DNA of 57,221 nucleotides from positions 1-57,221 of the forward strand of contig NZ_BAWO01000034.1 of the NCBI RefSeq assembly GCF_000632715.1, read 5' to 3'. Shown here piece by piece: positions 24,827-32,600 of the stretch. Numbering within the stretch: the first letter of the stretch is position 1; every line of letters starts with the position of its first letter. Source of the DNA: Parageobacillus caldoxylosilyticus NBRC 107762 (GTDB lineage: Bacteria > Bacillota > Bacilli > Bacillales > Anoxybacillaceae). Below the pieces are notes generated by a model that ran no database searches, had not been told where the DNA came from, and worked only from the letters and a program-made list of their open reading frames with translations. Made by a program: the position numbers and the translations under genes.

Positions 24827-25963
24827 TCAGCGGCGAATATCCCATTTCGGCCGCTTATGATGGGTAAAAAAGTTATTGCGGCGGCTTCGCTGCCGCAGCC
24901 GTTCCTCGCAAAAACGGTTGGCCGCTTCGACCGTGGTGATTTGCTCGGCTTCGGCCTGGGCGTAAATATGAAGAAGCGTCGAATAAATCGTTTTCGTTTT
25001 CTCGAGCACTCTCTCTTTATTCGGTCCGTAAAGCTCGTCAGCCACTTGAATCAGCCCGCCGGCATTCACAATATAATCGGGTGCGTATACGATTCCTCTT
25101 TCCTTTAAAAGCTGCCCGTGGCGCACGTCGAGAAGCTGGTTGTTCGCCGAGCCGACGATCGCCTTTACTTTGAATAGATGGATCGTGTCATCGTTCACGA
25201 CATTGCCAAAAGCGCATGGAACAAACACATCGGCATCGGTGCTGTAAATTTCTGACCCTTTTACTGCTTTTACGCTCGCGCCGAGTTTTTTGCCATACGC
25301 CACCACTTCTTCGACCGCTGCTTCGTTAATGTCGCAAACGTATAAATCCGCTCCTTCTTCCAACAGCTGCAAGGCGACTTTCTTGCCTACTTTGCCTAAT
25401 CCTTGAATGGCGTATGTTTTTCCGTACAGAGCATCACTGCCCCAAATGACTTTGTTCGTTGCTTGAATGCCGTAAATGACGCCTAAGGCCGTTGGCACCG
25501 AGGAATCACCGCTGCCGCCGTATGCTTCGGGAACGCCGACGATGCAATTCGTTTCTTTCAATGCGTGAACGAAATCGTCCGGCGCCGTTCCCATATCGGT
25601 TCCCGTATAGAAGCGGCCGTTTAACGATTCGACAAACTGGCCGAAGGCGCGAAACAATTCCGGCGTTTTGTCTTTGCGGGGATCGCCGATAATGACCGCT
25701 TTGCCCCCGCCAAAATCGACATCGGCCGCCAAACATTTATACGTCATTCCTTTCGATAAACGAAGCACGTCGAACAAAGCGTCCTCGACCGTCGCGTACG
25801 GATACATGCGGCATCCGCCAAGCGCCGGGCCGAGCGTCGTATTATGAATAGCAATAATCGCTTTTAATCCTGTTTGCTCATCATTGCAAAACACTACTTG
25901 CTCATGCTCACGCATTTGCGCAAATATATCCACCTGACTCATTTGCTTAATGACGGTGCTCAT
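24827..25963 (-). CDS. Phenylalanine dehydrogenase (378 aa)
   Basis: The enzyme belongs to the Glu/Leu/Phe/Val dehydrogenases: GPALGGCRM, the substrate and catalytic Lys residues in GMTYK (Lys76) and GGGK (Lys88), and the NAD fold [11 protein letters not shown]. Several residues favour phenylalanine over leucine: [11 protein letters not shown] (leucine dehydrogenases have ITAEDVGT), SANNQL (SADNQL in leucine enzymes) and [12 protein letters not shown] (GGVINVADEL). It oxidatively deaminates phenylalanine to phenylpyruvate with NAD. The start at 25963 follows GGAGGAG by seven bases. It heads the operon with the E1-E2-E3 genes. A predicted PaaX site lies 138 bp upstream. Confidence 0.88.
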   Translation of the reverse strand: MSTVIKQMSQVDIFAQMREHEQVVFCNDEQTGLKAIIAIHNTTLGPALGGCRMYPYATVEDALFDVLRLSKGMTYKCLAADVDFGGGKAVIIGDPRKDKTPELFRAFGQFVESLNGRFYTGTDMGTAPDDFVHALKETNCIVGVPEAYGGSGDSSVPTALGVIYGIQATNKVIWGSDALYGKTYAIQGLGKVGKKVALQLLEEGADLYVCDINEAAVEEVVAYGKKLGASVKAVKGSEIYSTDADVFVPCAFGNVVNDDTIHLFKVKAIVGSANNQLLDVRHGQLLKERGIVYAPDYIVNAGGLIQVADELYGPNKERVLEKTKTIYSTLLHIYAQAEAEQITTVEAANRFCEERLRQRSRRNNFFTHHKRPKWDIRR

Positions 25964-26100
25964 ATCATTTCTCCTCCCTAAACCGTTTTGTTGCCAGCGG
26001 CGGGGAAAAGGACTTTTTCCCTGATGACGGCGGGCAAAGCCCAAAAGCCGAACACGGAAAATCGAAAGAGATAATCATTTTATTCCTATAAACTATATAT

Positions 26101-26115
26101 ACGTTTAAAAAACGT
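26101..26115. promoter_or_regulatory. Predicted PaaX operator (phenylalanine dehydrogenase operon)
   Basis: ACGTTTAAAAAACGT is a perfect 15-bp palindrome of the ACGT-N7-ACGT type found at six other promoters of this block. On the minus strand a weak promoter (TTAAAA, 16 bp, TATATA) would place it directly after the -10. Confidence 0.65.
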
Positions 26116-26141
26116 TATATATTTAATTCGTTTTACTTTTT

Positions 26142-26173
26142 AAAAAAGAGATAAACTTCCGGATCACTTATCT
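26142..26173 (-). terminator. Weak terminator of the ABC transporter operon
   Basis: AGATAA pairs with TTATCT around a 13-nt loop, with CTTTTTT after it on the minus strand, just past the ATPase stop at 26186. Confidence 0.4.
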
Positions 26174-26185
26174 TGCTTTCTATGT

Positions 26186-26980
26186 TTAGCTTAATACCGC
26201 GCGGTCGCTTGCGAGCTGCGTGCCGCGGATGCGTTGGAATTCCGCCAGCAGCTTCTCGACGGTCAATCCTTTCTTTTCGTTTTCGTCGACTTCAAGAATG
26301 ATTTGTCCTTTATCCATCATAATGAGACGGTTTCCTAAATCGATCGCCTGCTGCATATTATGGGTGACCATCAATGTCGTCAAGCCGTGTTTCTTGACAA
26401 TTTCTTTCGTTAAATTCGTAATCAGCTCCGCCCGCGCCGGGTCGAGCGCGGCGGTATGCTCATCTAAAAGCAAAATCGCTGGTTCGGTAAACGTCGCCAT
26501 GAGCAATGACAGCGCCTGCCGCTCCCCGCCGGAAAGCAGTCCGACTTTCGCCTGCAGGCGATTTTCCAACCCAAGGTGAAGCGTCGATAATATTTCTCGG
26601 AAATAATCGCGCCGTTTTTTCGTCACCCCGCGTCTTAGAGTGCGCTTTTGACTGCGGGCGTACGCCATTGCCAAATTTTCTTCAATCGTCATGCTTGGCG
26701 CCGTGCCGGCCATCGGGTCTTGAAAGACGCGTCCGATATAGCGGGAGCGGACGTATTCCGGCATGGACGTGACGTCTTGGCCATCGATGTAAATCGTCCC
26801 TTCATCGGGAAACAGCACACCGGAAATCAAGTTCATAAGCGTGGACTTGCCGGCGCCGTTGCTGCCGATAATCGTGACAAAATCTCCTTTTTTCAGCGTC
26901 AAATTCACATGCTGCAGGGCGATTTTTTCATCGGGCGTCCCTTCGTTAAATACCTTATAAATCCGATTTAACCGTAACAT
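26186..26980 (-). CDS. ABC transporter ATP-binding protein, TrpZ-like (264 aa)
   Basis: All ABC motifs are present: Walker A GSNGAGKST, Q-loop VFQDP, signature LSGGERQA, Walker B AILLLDEHTAALD and the switch His in MVTHN. It powers import by the adjacent permease and lipoprotein. The ATG at 26980 is preceded by GGAGAGCG; the longer frame from 27088 is excluded because it lies inside the permease gene. The start overlaps the permease stop by 26 bases, so the two are translationally linked. Confidence 0.86.
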   Translation of the reverse strand: MLRLNRIYKVFNEGTPDEKIALQHVNLTLKKGDFVTIIGSNGAGKSTLMNLISGVLFPDEGTIYIDGQDVTSMPEYVRSRYIGRVFQDPMAGTAPSMTIEENLAMAYARSQKRTLRRGVTKKRRDYFREILSTLHLGLENRLQAKVGLLSGGERQALSLLMATFTEPAILLLDEHTAALDPARAELITNLTKEIVKKHGLTTLMVTHNMQQAIDLGNRLIMMDKGQIILEVDENEKKGLTVEKLLAEFQRIRGTQLASDRAVLS

Positions 26981-27947
26981 CGCTCTCCCCCTTTCCGCCT
27001 GCCGAAACGGCGGCAAGCTGCGCCCGCTCCTGCCGCCGCCGTTCTTTCCGCTTTTTCTCCTGGCGCTGGCGGACGATTTGCGGCGCAACGAGCGCGATGA
27101 TCACGATGCAGGCGGTAATCAATTTGACATCACCGGTTTCTAAAAACTGCGCCTGTAGCGCCAGGCTGACGACAATGCGGTAAATAATCGAGCCGCCGAT
27201 TACCGCAAGCGTTGTTCTGGCAATCGTTTTGGTGCCAAACACCGCCTCTCCGATAATGACGGAAGCAAGCCCGATAATAATCATGCCAATTCCCATGCCG
27301 ACATCGGCAAACGAACCGTATTGGGCGATCAGCGCCCCGGAAAAGGCGACCATCGCGTTGGAAAGGCCGAGGCCGATGATAATTAATAAATTCGTATTGG
27401 CCGACAAACTGCGAATCATGCGCGGATTGTCGCCGGTAGCACGGATCGCAAGCCCGATCTCCGTCTGCAAAAACCAATCCGTAAACCATTTGAATAGCAG
27501 CGTAAGCAGCGTCATCGAGAGGAAAACCCCCCACGTTTTCGCCGCGGCAGGATCGAGCCCCGCCTTCATCCCCCATTCCTGAATGGTCGTAAAAATTGTT
27601 TTTTGATTGAGAAGCGGAACATTGGAGCGTCCCATGATGCGGAGATTGATCGAATATAAGGCGATCATCATTAAAATTCCCGACAAAAGCGCGTTAATTT
27701 TTCCCGCCGTATGGAGCAGCCCGGTAATGCATCCAGCAAGAAAGCCGACAACAAGGGCCAGGGCTGTCGCCGCAAACGGATTGACACCGCTGACAATGAG
27801 CGTTGCCGCTACGGCCGCTCCGGTAACGAAGCTGCCGTCCACGGTTAAATCCGGAAAATCTAAAATACGAAAAGACAAATACACGCCCAGCGCCATAATC
27901 GCATAAATAATTCCCGCTTCCACCGCACCGATCATCGACATGAACAA
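26955..27947 (-). CDS. ABC transporter permease, TrpY-like (330 aa)
   Basis: About eight to nine membrane helices of the BPD_transp_2 fold (livH-like), with RILDFPDLTVDGSFVTGAAVAA near the N-terminus and GLAIRATGDNPRMIRSL in a cytoplasmic loop, which marks the permease group working with TrpX-type binding proteins. The TTG at 27947 has AAAGGA at a workable distance; an ATG two codons on is the alternative. The C-terminal 45 residues are very basic and probably cytoplasmic. Confidence 0.84.
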   Translation of the reverse strand: MFMSMIGAVEAGIIYAIMALGVYLSFRILDFPDLTVDGSFVTGAAVAATLIVSGVNPFAATALALVVGFLAGCITGLLHTAGKINALLSGILMMIALYSINLRIMGRSNVPLLNQKTIFTTIQEWGMKAGLDPAAAKTWGVFLSMTLLTLLFKWFTDWFLQTEIGLAIRATGDNPRMIRSLSANTNLLIIIGLGLSNAMVAFSGALIAQYGSFADVGMGIGMIIIGLASVIIGEAVFGTKTIARTTLAVIGGSIIYRIVVSLALQAQFLETGDVKLITACIVIIALVAPQIVRQRQEKKRKERRRQERAQLAAVSAGGKGESDVTVKSDL

Positions 27948-27968
27948 CGGTCTTCATCCTTTCTCCGT

Positions 27969-28976
27969 TTATTCGATATACTCCGCCATCTTATCCCACT
28001 CTGGTTTCAGCTTGACTCCTTGCTTTTCCGCCGCTGTTTTGTTAATGACGAGCTTCAGTTTATCCGGATATTCCGGCTTTAGTTCCGACGGCTTTTTCTC
28101 GCCCTTTAAAATCGCTGCCGCCATTTTCCCCGCCTGATAGCCGATGTCATAGTAGTCAAATCCATATGCCGCAAAACAGCCGCGCTTTAACGAATCCAGT
28201 TCGCCAGCCAACACAGGCATTTTGTGTTCGTTTGCCACGCTGACGACCGATTCGATCGCCGATACGACCGTGTTGTCGGTCACGATATAAAACACATCCG
28301 CTTTCCCGGCCAGCGACTCCGCGGCCTGCTTCACTTCCGCCGTCGTCGACACGGACGCTTCAACAAACTTCAAGTCGGTATTTTTCGCTGCTTCTTTCAC
28401 TTTCTTAATTTGTGCCACCGAGTTTTGCTCCCCGGCGTTATAAATCAAGCCGACTGTTTTGGCATCCATTTGTTCGTCAATAAACTGAATGGTTTTACGA
28501 ATCGCATCCGGGTGGCTGTCCGTTGTTCCGGTAATGTTTTCTCCCGCCTGATCCATGGACGGGACTAAGCCGGCGCCGACCGGGTCGGTAACAGATGTAA
28601 ACACAATCGGTATGTCTTTCGTCGCATTTAAGGCGCTTTGCGCGCTAGGAGTCGAATTGGCGAAAATGAGGTCCACGCCTTCCGCTACAAAATTATTGGC
28701 GATCGTCTGATTATTGCTTTGGTCGCCTTGCGCATTTTGCACGTCGTATTTGACGTTTTTCCCCTCTTTGAATCCATTGTCCTCTAATGCCTTTTTAAAG
28801 CCGCTAAAAGCGGCATCCAGCGACGGATGCTCAATAATTTGCGTGACACCGACCGTTACTGTCTTGCCTTCCTTCCCATCTCCTTTGCCGCCGGTCGCTT
28901 CCTCCTTTCCGCATCCTGTAAGCGCTAACATACCTGCAAGCACAGGTACAGCGAGGCGTTTCACTGCTTTTTTCAT
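27969..28976 (-). CDS. ABC transporter substrate-binding lipoprotein, TrpX family (335 aa)
   Basis: A lipoprotein signal peptide ends in LALTGCGK (lipobox Cys about residue 22). The mature part is an ABC_sub_bind fold starting VTVGVTQIIEHPSLDAAFSGFKKAL with ITGTTDSHPDAIRKTIQFIDE and VLAGELDSLKRGCFAAYGFDYYDIGYQAG, diagnostic for the TrpX group that binds aromatic amino acids in known cases. Phenylalanine is the obvious ligand from context, since a predicted PaaX site controls it and phenylalanine dehydrogenase follows. It is the first gene of a three-gene operon; the ribosome binding site is GAGGGGGA. Confidence 0.85.
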   Translation of the reverse strand: MKKAVKRLAVPVLAGMLALTGCGKEEATGGKGDGKEGKTVTVGVTQIIEHPSLDAAFSGFKKALEDNGFKEGKNVKYDVQNAQGDQSNNQTIANNFVAEGVDLIFANSTPSAQSALNATKDIPIVFTSVTDPVGAGLVPSMDQAGENITGTTDSHPDAIRKTIQFIDEQMDAKTVGLIYNAGEQNSVAQIKKVKEAAKNTDLKFVEASVSTTAEVKQAAESLAGKADVFYIVTDNTVVSAIESVVSVANEHKMPVLAGELDSLKRGCFAAYGFDYYDIGYQAGKMAAAILKGEKKPSELKPEYPDKLKLVINKTAAEKQGVKLKPEWDKMAEYIE

Positions 28977-29060
28977 CCTTAATCCCCCTCGTTTTCTTCA
29001 AAATTGGTTTGGCAAACATTTTGGAAGCGATTACATTTTTTATTATAAAAAACATTAATA

Positions 29061-29117
29061 ACGTTAAAATAACGTTATACTAAATAAATATTATCAATAG
29101 CCAGCGAATAAAGTCAA
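29061..29117 (-). promoter_or_regulatory. Promoter and predicted PaaX operator of the ABC importer operon
   Basis: The operator has ACGT at 29061-29064 and 29072-29075 with AACGTT on both sides of an AT core. Upstream on the minus strand TTGACT (29117-29112) and GATAAT (29095-29090) are 16 bp apart, so the operator would fall about 15-30 bases into the transcript, a roadblock position. Confidence 0.65.
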
Positions 29118-29142
29118 TAATTTTCAAAAAAATAATAATCGT

Positions 29143-29175
29143 AAAAAAATGAAGGGCGTCTTATCGCAGACACCC
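29143..29175 (-). terminator. Intrinsic terminator of the NMO-like gene
   Basis: GGGTGTC pairs with GACGCCC (one G-T pair) around an 8-nt loop, followed by TTCATTTTTTT on the minus strand, nine bases after the stop. Confidence 0.75.
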
Positions 29176-29183
29176 TCTCGATA

Positions 29184-30137
29184 TCATTCTCCTAAAATAA
29201 CGCGAAGCTTTCCAAGCTGCTGCTTCGCTTCCGCCATCATTTGCCCGAACAGTTCCGCCACTGTCGGCACATCGTCGATCAAGCCAGCAATTTGCCCGGC
29301 GTTGACAAACCCTTCGTGGAAGTCGCCATGAAGCGCCCCACGGCGATGACGGTCTTCCGACGTATATTCTTGAAACTGTTCCGGCGGCATTCCTTGTTTT
29401 TCATATTCGAGTAATTTCTCGGCGTACGGCGTGCGCATGATACGCCGCACACGTCCGACCGTGCGGCCGACAATCACCGTTTCGTTATCTTCGGCATTCG
29501 TAATCAGCTGTTTGTACGCTTCATGAAACGGAGCGTCCTTCGTTGCAATCAAACGCGTTCCTAACTGCACCCCTTGCGCGCCGAGAGCGAGGGCGGCGAG
29601 CAGTCCTCTTCCGTCGCCAATTCCGCCGGCGGCGACGACGGGAATGTTCACCGCGCTGGCGATTTGCGGAATCAATGTCATGGTCGTCAGTTCCAGCGAA
29701 GAGTTGATGCCCGCTGCTTCATACCCTTCGGCAACGACGATGTCCGCTCCTGCCGCTTCCGCTTTTTTCGCCTGTTTGACCGATGCGGTGACAACAATGA
29801 CTTTTATCCCCTGCGCGGCAAAGCGGGGGATCCATGGCGCCGGATTTCCCGCCGATAGCGAGACGACCGGAACGCGATGTTTCAACACGAGCGACACCAT
29901 TTCTTCCAAATATGGCGTGACTTGAAGCGGAATGTTGACAGCAAACGGACGGTTGGTGCGCCGCTTCGTTTCAACAATGATTTCTTCCACTTCGTCAGGC
30001 GGCATTGTGCCAACGCCGACCGTCCCCAGCCCGCCTGCCTCCGACACGGCGCTGGCCAGCTTTGCGTTGCTGATGTTTCCCATTCCCCCTTGAATGATCG
30101 GATAACGAATTTGTAAAAGTCGACAAATATCATTCAT
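29184..30137 (-). CDS. Nitronate monooxygenase / FabK-like flavoprotein (317 aa)
   Basis: An FMN-binding TIM barrel of the NPD family: RYPIIQGGMGNISNAKLASAVSEAGGLGTVG at the N-terminus, GADIVVAEGYEAAGI in the middle, and VVAAGGIGDGRGLLAALALGAQGVQLGTRL for phosphate binding. Members oxidise alkyl nitronates or reduce enoyl-ACP; this short bacterial type is annotated either way. No ACP or fatty acid genes are nearby, and no PaaX site is seen upstream, so a part in aromatic catabolism is only suggested by position. It lies between the importer operon and the divergent carbonic-anhydrase-like gene and ends at its own terminator. Confidence 0.75.
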   Translation of the reverse strand: MNDICRLLQIRYPIIQGGMGNISNAKLASAVSEAGGLGTVGVGTMPPDEVEEIIVETKRRTNRPFAVNIPLQVTPYLEEMVSLVLKHRVPVVSLSAGNPAPWIPRFAAQGIKVIVVTASVKQAKKAEAAGADIVVAEGYEAAGINSSLELTTMTLIPQIASAVNIPVVAAGGIGDGRGLLAALALGAQGVQLGTRLIATKDAPFHEAYKQLITNAEDNETVIVGRTVGRVRRIMRTPYAEKLLEYEKQGMPPEQFQEYTSEDRHRRGALHGDFHEGFVNAGQIAGLIDDVPTVAELFGQMMAEAKQQLGKLRVILGE

Positions 30138-30158
30138 AAAATTCCCACCCCGTTAAAA

Positions 30159-30187
30159 TTGTGTTATACTTATCATAAACTTATCAT
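30159..30187 (+). promoter_or_regulatory. Putative promoter of the gamma-carbonic-anhydrase-like gene
   Basis: TTGTGT at 30159-30164 and TATCAT at 30182-30187 with a 17-bp spacer, 18 bases before the start codon. Confidence 0.35.
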
Positions 30188-30205
30188 ACTTTGAGGAGGA
30201 TGGGA

Positions 30206-30730
30206 ATGCTTTATCCATACAAAGGCAAAATGCCAACCGTAGATGAAACCGTATTTATCGCCCCAGGGGCGCATATTATTGGGGACGTCACGATTGGCAA
30301 AGAATCAACGATTTGGTTTAACGCGGTCTTACGGGGGGACGAAGCGCCGATTATCATTGGCGCGCGCTGCAGCATTCAGGACAACTCGACCTGCCATTTA
30401 TACGAAGGGTCGCCGCTTGTTGTCGAAGATGAAGTGACGGTGGGGCATAATGTGATTTTGCACGGCTGCACGATTCGCAAACGGTCGATTATCGGCATGG
30501 GATCGACGATTTTAGACGGGGCGGAAATCGGCGAGGAATGCATCATTGGCGCCAACACGCTTATTCCTTCCGGCAAAAAAATCCCGCCGCGCTCTCTAGT
30601 CGTTGGGTCACCGGGCAAAGTCGTGCGCGAAATTACGGAAAAAGACTTGGCTTTGATTCAACTATCAATTGACACGTATGTGCAAAAAGGAAAAGAGTAC
30701 CGTCAATTGCTAGCCAACCAGCACAAATGA
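30206..30730 (+). CDS. Gamma-carbonic-anhydrase-like hexapeptide protein, PaaY/YtoA-like (174 aa)
   Basis: A left-handed beta-helix of hexapeptide repeats: VFIAPGAHIIGDVTIGKESTIWFNAVLRGD, then CSIQDNSTCHLYEG, VTVGHNVILHGCTI and IIGMGSTILDGAEIG. The metal-binding His residues are in CHLYEG and VGHNVILHGC. Such proteins are annotated as gamma carbonic anhydrases; in E. coli the homologue PaaY is a thioesterase in the phenylacetate cluster. The ATG at 30206 follows GAGGAGG by six bases; the TTG at 30191 lies inside that site. It is the only plus-strand gene in the whole aromatic block and faces paaX across a shared terminator. Confidence 0.82.
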   Translation: MLYPYKGKMPTVDETVFIAPGAHIIGDVTIGKESTIWFNAVLRGDEAPIIIGARCSIQDNSTCHLYEGSPLVVEDEVTVGHNVILHGCTIRKRSIIGMGSTILDGAEIGEECIIGANTLIPSGKKIPPRSLVVGSPGKVVREITEKDLALIQLSIDTYVQKGKEYRQLLANQHK

Positions 30731-30739
30731 AAGGAAAGC

Positions 30740-30770
30740 AAACGCGCTGCTTTTACGAGGCAGCGCGTTT
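30740..30770. terminator. Bidirectional terminator between convergent genes
   Basis: A perfect 11-bp stem (AAACGCGCTGC with GCAGCGCGTTT) and a 9-nt loop between the carbonic-anhydrase-like gene and paaX. Confidence 0.8.
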
Positions 30771-30791
30771 CTGCTTTTCTGCAAAAAAGCA

Positions 30792-31673
30792 TCAATCCAC
30801 AATAAAAGGATGGTCGTACACGTCGTACTCCTCATCTTTTTTCTTTAGTTCATTTCCTTCCATAAATACCGATTCGAAGAAGCGGCTCGCCGGCACCGCC
30901 AATTCCTTGTAATAGTCGCTGAACAGCGCCGCTGCATGGCTGCCCATCCATTCGTTCGGCAGCAGCTCCTCCGGCAGGCCCGGGTCGATAAAAAGAAACT
31001 TGCGGTATTCATGCACGAGCTTCGTCCGCTCGACAAAACATTCAGCATCGGACATTTCCCCGCGCTGGATTTTATGTTTGTCGATAATGTATTTTTGGCT
31101 GTAGACGGAAATAAACTCCTCATATTTTTGATTGATTTCTTCTAAATTCCAACATTTCTCGACTAACAGTTTGTTCGTATGCGGCCCGTCATATTGGGCA
31201 ATAAAAAAGTCGACGTACGGTTCAATCTCATATTTATCGATCAGGTCGTACACTTGTTTTTCTAAGTTGTTCGGCGAAATCCAGCAGCTGTTTGAGATCG
31301 TGCCAAATCCGCTCCACACGAGCTCTTTTCGCAATTCATCGCGCACGCTCCGCTTTTCTTCTGGAATCGTATACACCAAAATGCGCCACTTTCCGTCCCA
31401 TTTTTCGGGGCGGATTTTATAAATGCGTTTTGCCGCTTCTTCCATTCGCTTCACTCCACGTTCGGTGAGCGAATAGTAGCTTTTATTGCCGCGTTTTTCC
31501 GCTTTGACCCATCCTTGTTTGCTCATGCGCGAAATCGCCGCGCGCACCGCTTGGTCGTTATGGCCAAACTCTTTCAGCAGCCGGATTAAACTGCCGATCC
31601 AAATTTCATTGCCGTAATGGCGGATGTAATCGCCATAAATCGTAAAAATCATCGATCGCGTATTCATGCTCAT
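30792..31673 (-). CDS. paaX: PaaX-family transcriptional repressor of phenylacetate catabolism (293 aa)
   Basis: The N-terminal winged helix includes RSMIFTIYGDYIRHYGNEIWIGSLIRLL and VRAAISRMSKQGWVKAEKRGNKSYYSLTERG, the PaaX HTH signature. The central domain has WDGKWRILVYTIPEEKR and the C-terminal domain a PaaX_C pattern (LVHEYRKFLFIDPGLPEELLP). PaaX repressors bind phenylacetyl-CoA, which releases them from DNA. The ATG at 31673 is preferred to the GTG at 31682 since AAAGGG is eight bases upstream. It has its own promoter with a predicted operator inside it, which implies autorepression. It is the natural candidate for binding the ACGT-N7-ACGT sites of this block. Confidence 0.88.
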   Translation of the reverse strand: MSMNTRSMIFTIYGDYIRHYGNEIWIGSLIRLLKEFGHNDQAVRAAISRMSKQGWVKAEKRGNKSYYSLTERGVKRMEEAAKRIYKIRPEKWDGKWRILVYTIPEEKRSVRDELRKELVWSGFGTISNSCWISPNNLEKQVYDLIDKYEIEPYVDFFIAQYDGPHTNKLLVEKCWNLEEINQKYEEFISVYSQKYIIDKHKIQRGEMSDAECFVERTKLVHEYRKFLFIDPGLPEELLPNEWMGSHAAALFSDYYKELAVPASRFFESVFMEGNELKKKDEEYDVYDHPFIVD

Positions 31674-31706
31674 TGTGGACACCCTTTATCTTGTTTTCAA
31701 GACATA

Positions 31707-31740
31707 ATCGTAGCAAATTTTTATAACGTTGGCAAGACGA
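31707..31740 (-). promoter_or_regulatory. paaX promoter with overlapping predicted operator
   Basis: On the minus strand TTGCCA (31735-31730) and TACGAT (31712-31707) are 17 bp apart. ACGT at 31726-31729 and ACGA at 31737-31740 keep the 11-bp spacing of the other sites and cover the -35. A further half-site ACGTT is at 31752. Confidence 0.6.
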
Positions 31741-31773
31741 ACGAAAAAATAACGTTAAATTGTTATTTTGGAT

Positions 31774-31806
31774 AAAAAAAGGGAGGCTCGGCGATGAGTC
31801 ACTCCC
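31774..31806 (-). terminator. Intrinsic terminator of the paa operon
   Basis: GGGAG pairs with CTCCC, with an inner CTC/GAG pair, followed by T7 on the minus strand. It covers the stop of the last crotonase and separates the operon from paaX. Confidence 0.65.
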
Positions 31807-32587
31807 CTGTAAATTGTGGTTTGCGCTTTTCACTAAATGCAGCTAACGCTTCTAAACGATCTTTCGTCGGAATCGTTAATTCGTACGCTTTCGCTTCAAT
31901 GGCAAGGCCTGTCTGCAAATCGACATTCATGCCTTGTTGAATTGCGTACTTCGCTTGCTGCAAAGCAATCGGACCATTTTGCATCATCTCGTGTGCCAAC
32001 GCTTCACAGCTTGGCATTAAATTTTCTTTTTCTACTACTTTTGTTAACAGACCGTATTCATAAGCTTGTTCGGCGGTAATTTTACGGGCTGTTAAAATTA
32101 ACTCTTTCGCCCTCGCTTCGCCAATTAACCTAGGAAGCCGTTGCGTTCCGCCAGCTCCCGGAATGATCGCCCAGCTCACTTCCGTTAAACCCATGACCGC
32201 TCCTTTCACCGCGATTCTGAAATCACAGGCAAGCATTAGTTCAAATCCGCCACCAAGAGCATAGCCATTTACCGCGGCAATCGTCGGCTGCGGCAAGTTG
32301 GCCACCGCATCGAAAACATCGCGAATTTTTTTCACGTTGCGACGCACTTCCATTTCGTTTAGCATCTTTCGTTCTTTTAAATCCGCACCAGCGCTGAACG
32401 CTTTGTCTCCCGCGCCAGTAAAAATCACAACGCGAATGTCGCGGTCAAGATGAATGCGCTCAACCGCTTCTCCAAGCTGGCATAGCGTGGCGTAATCGAA
32501 ACAGTTCATCACTTCCGGGCGGTGCAATGTCACGTAGCCGATATGGTTTTTCTTTTCCAGCAATACGTTGGCCATTGTCATTTTCAT
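31799..32587 (-). CDS. Enoyl-CoA hydratase/isomerase family protein (262 aa)
   Basis: A crotonase fold with the oxyanion-hole motifs AFSAGADLKE and NGYALGGGFELMLACD, and the catalytic Glu region LTEVSWAIIPGAGGTQRL. The start at 32587 follows AGGGG by six bases; the longer frame from 32671 runs inside the thiolase gene. It is the last gene of the long paa operon and the third crotonase in it, besides PaaF and PaaG. It may hydrate 2,3-dehydroadipyl-CoA or crotonyl-CoA; which of the three handles the ring-opening or hydration step cannot be told from motifs. Confidence 0.82.
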   Translation of the reverse strand: MKMTMANVLLEKKNHIGYVTLHRPEVMNCFDYATLCQLGEAVERIHLDRDIRVVIFTGAGDKAFSAGADLKERKMLNEMEVRRNVKKIRDVFDAVANLPQPTIAAVNGYALGGGFELMLACDFRIAVKGAVMGLTEVSWAIIPGAGGTQRLPRLIGEARAKELILTARKITAEQAYEYGLLTKVVEKENLMPSCEALAHEMMQNGPIALQQAKYAIQQGMNVDLQTGLAIEAKAYELTIPTKDRLEALAAFSEKRKPQFTGE

Positions 32588-32600
32588 CTCGTTCCCCTCT

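Noticed and set aside
24827-25963. Leucine dehydrogenase as the identity of the amino acid dehydrogenase
   Set aside because: The [15 protein letters not shown] and GGLIQV residues match phenylalanine dehydrogenases, and the context is phenylacetyl-CoA catabolism.
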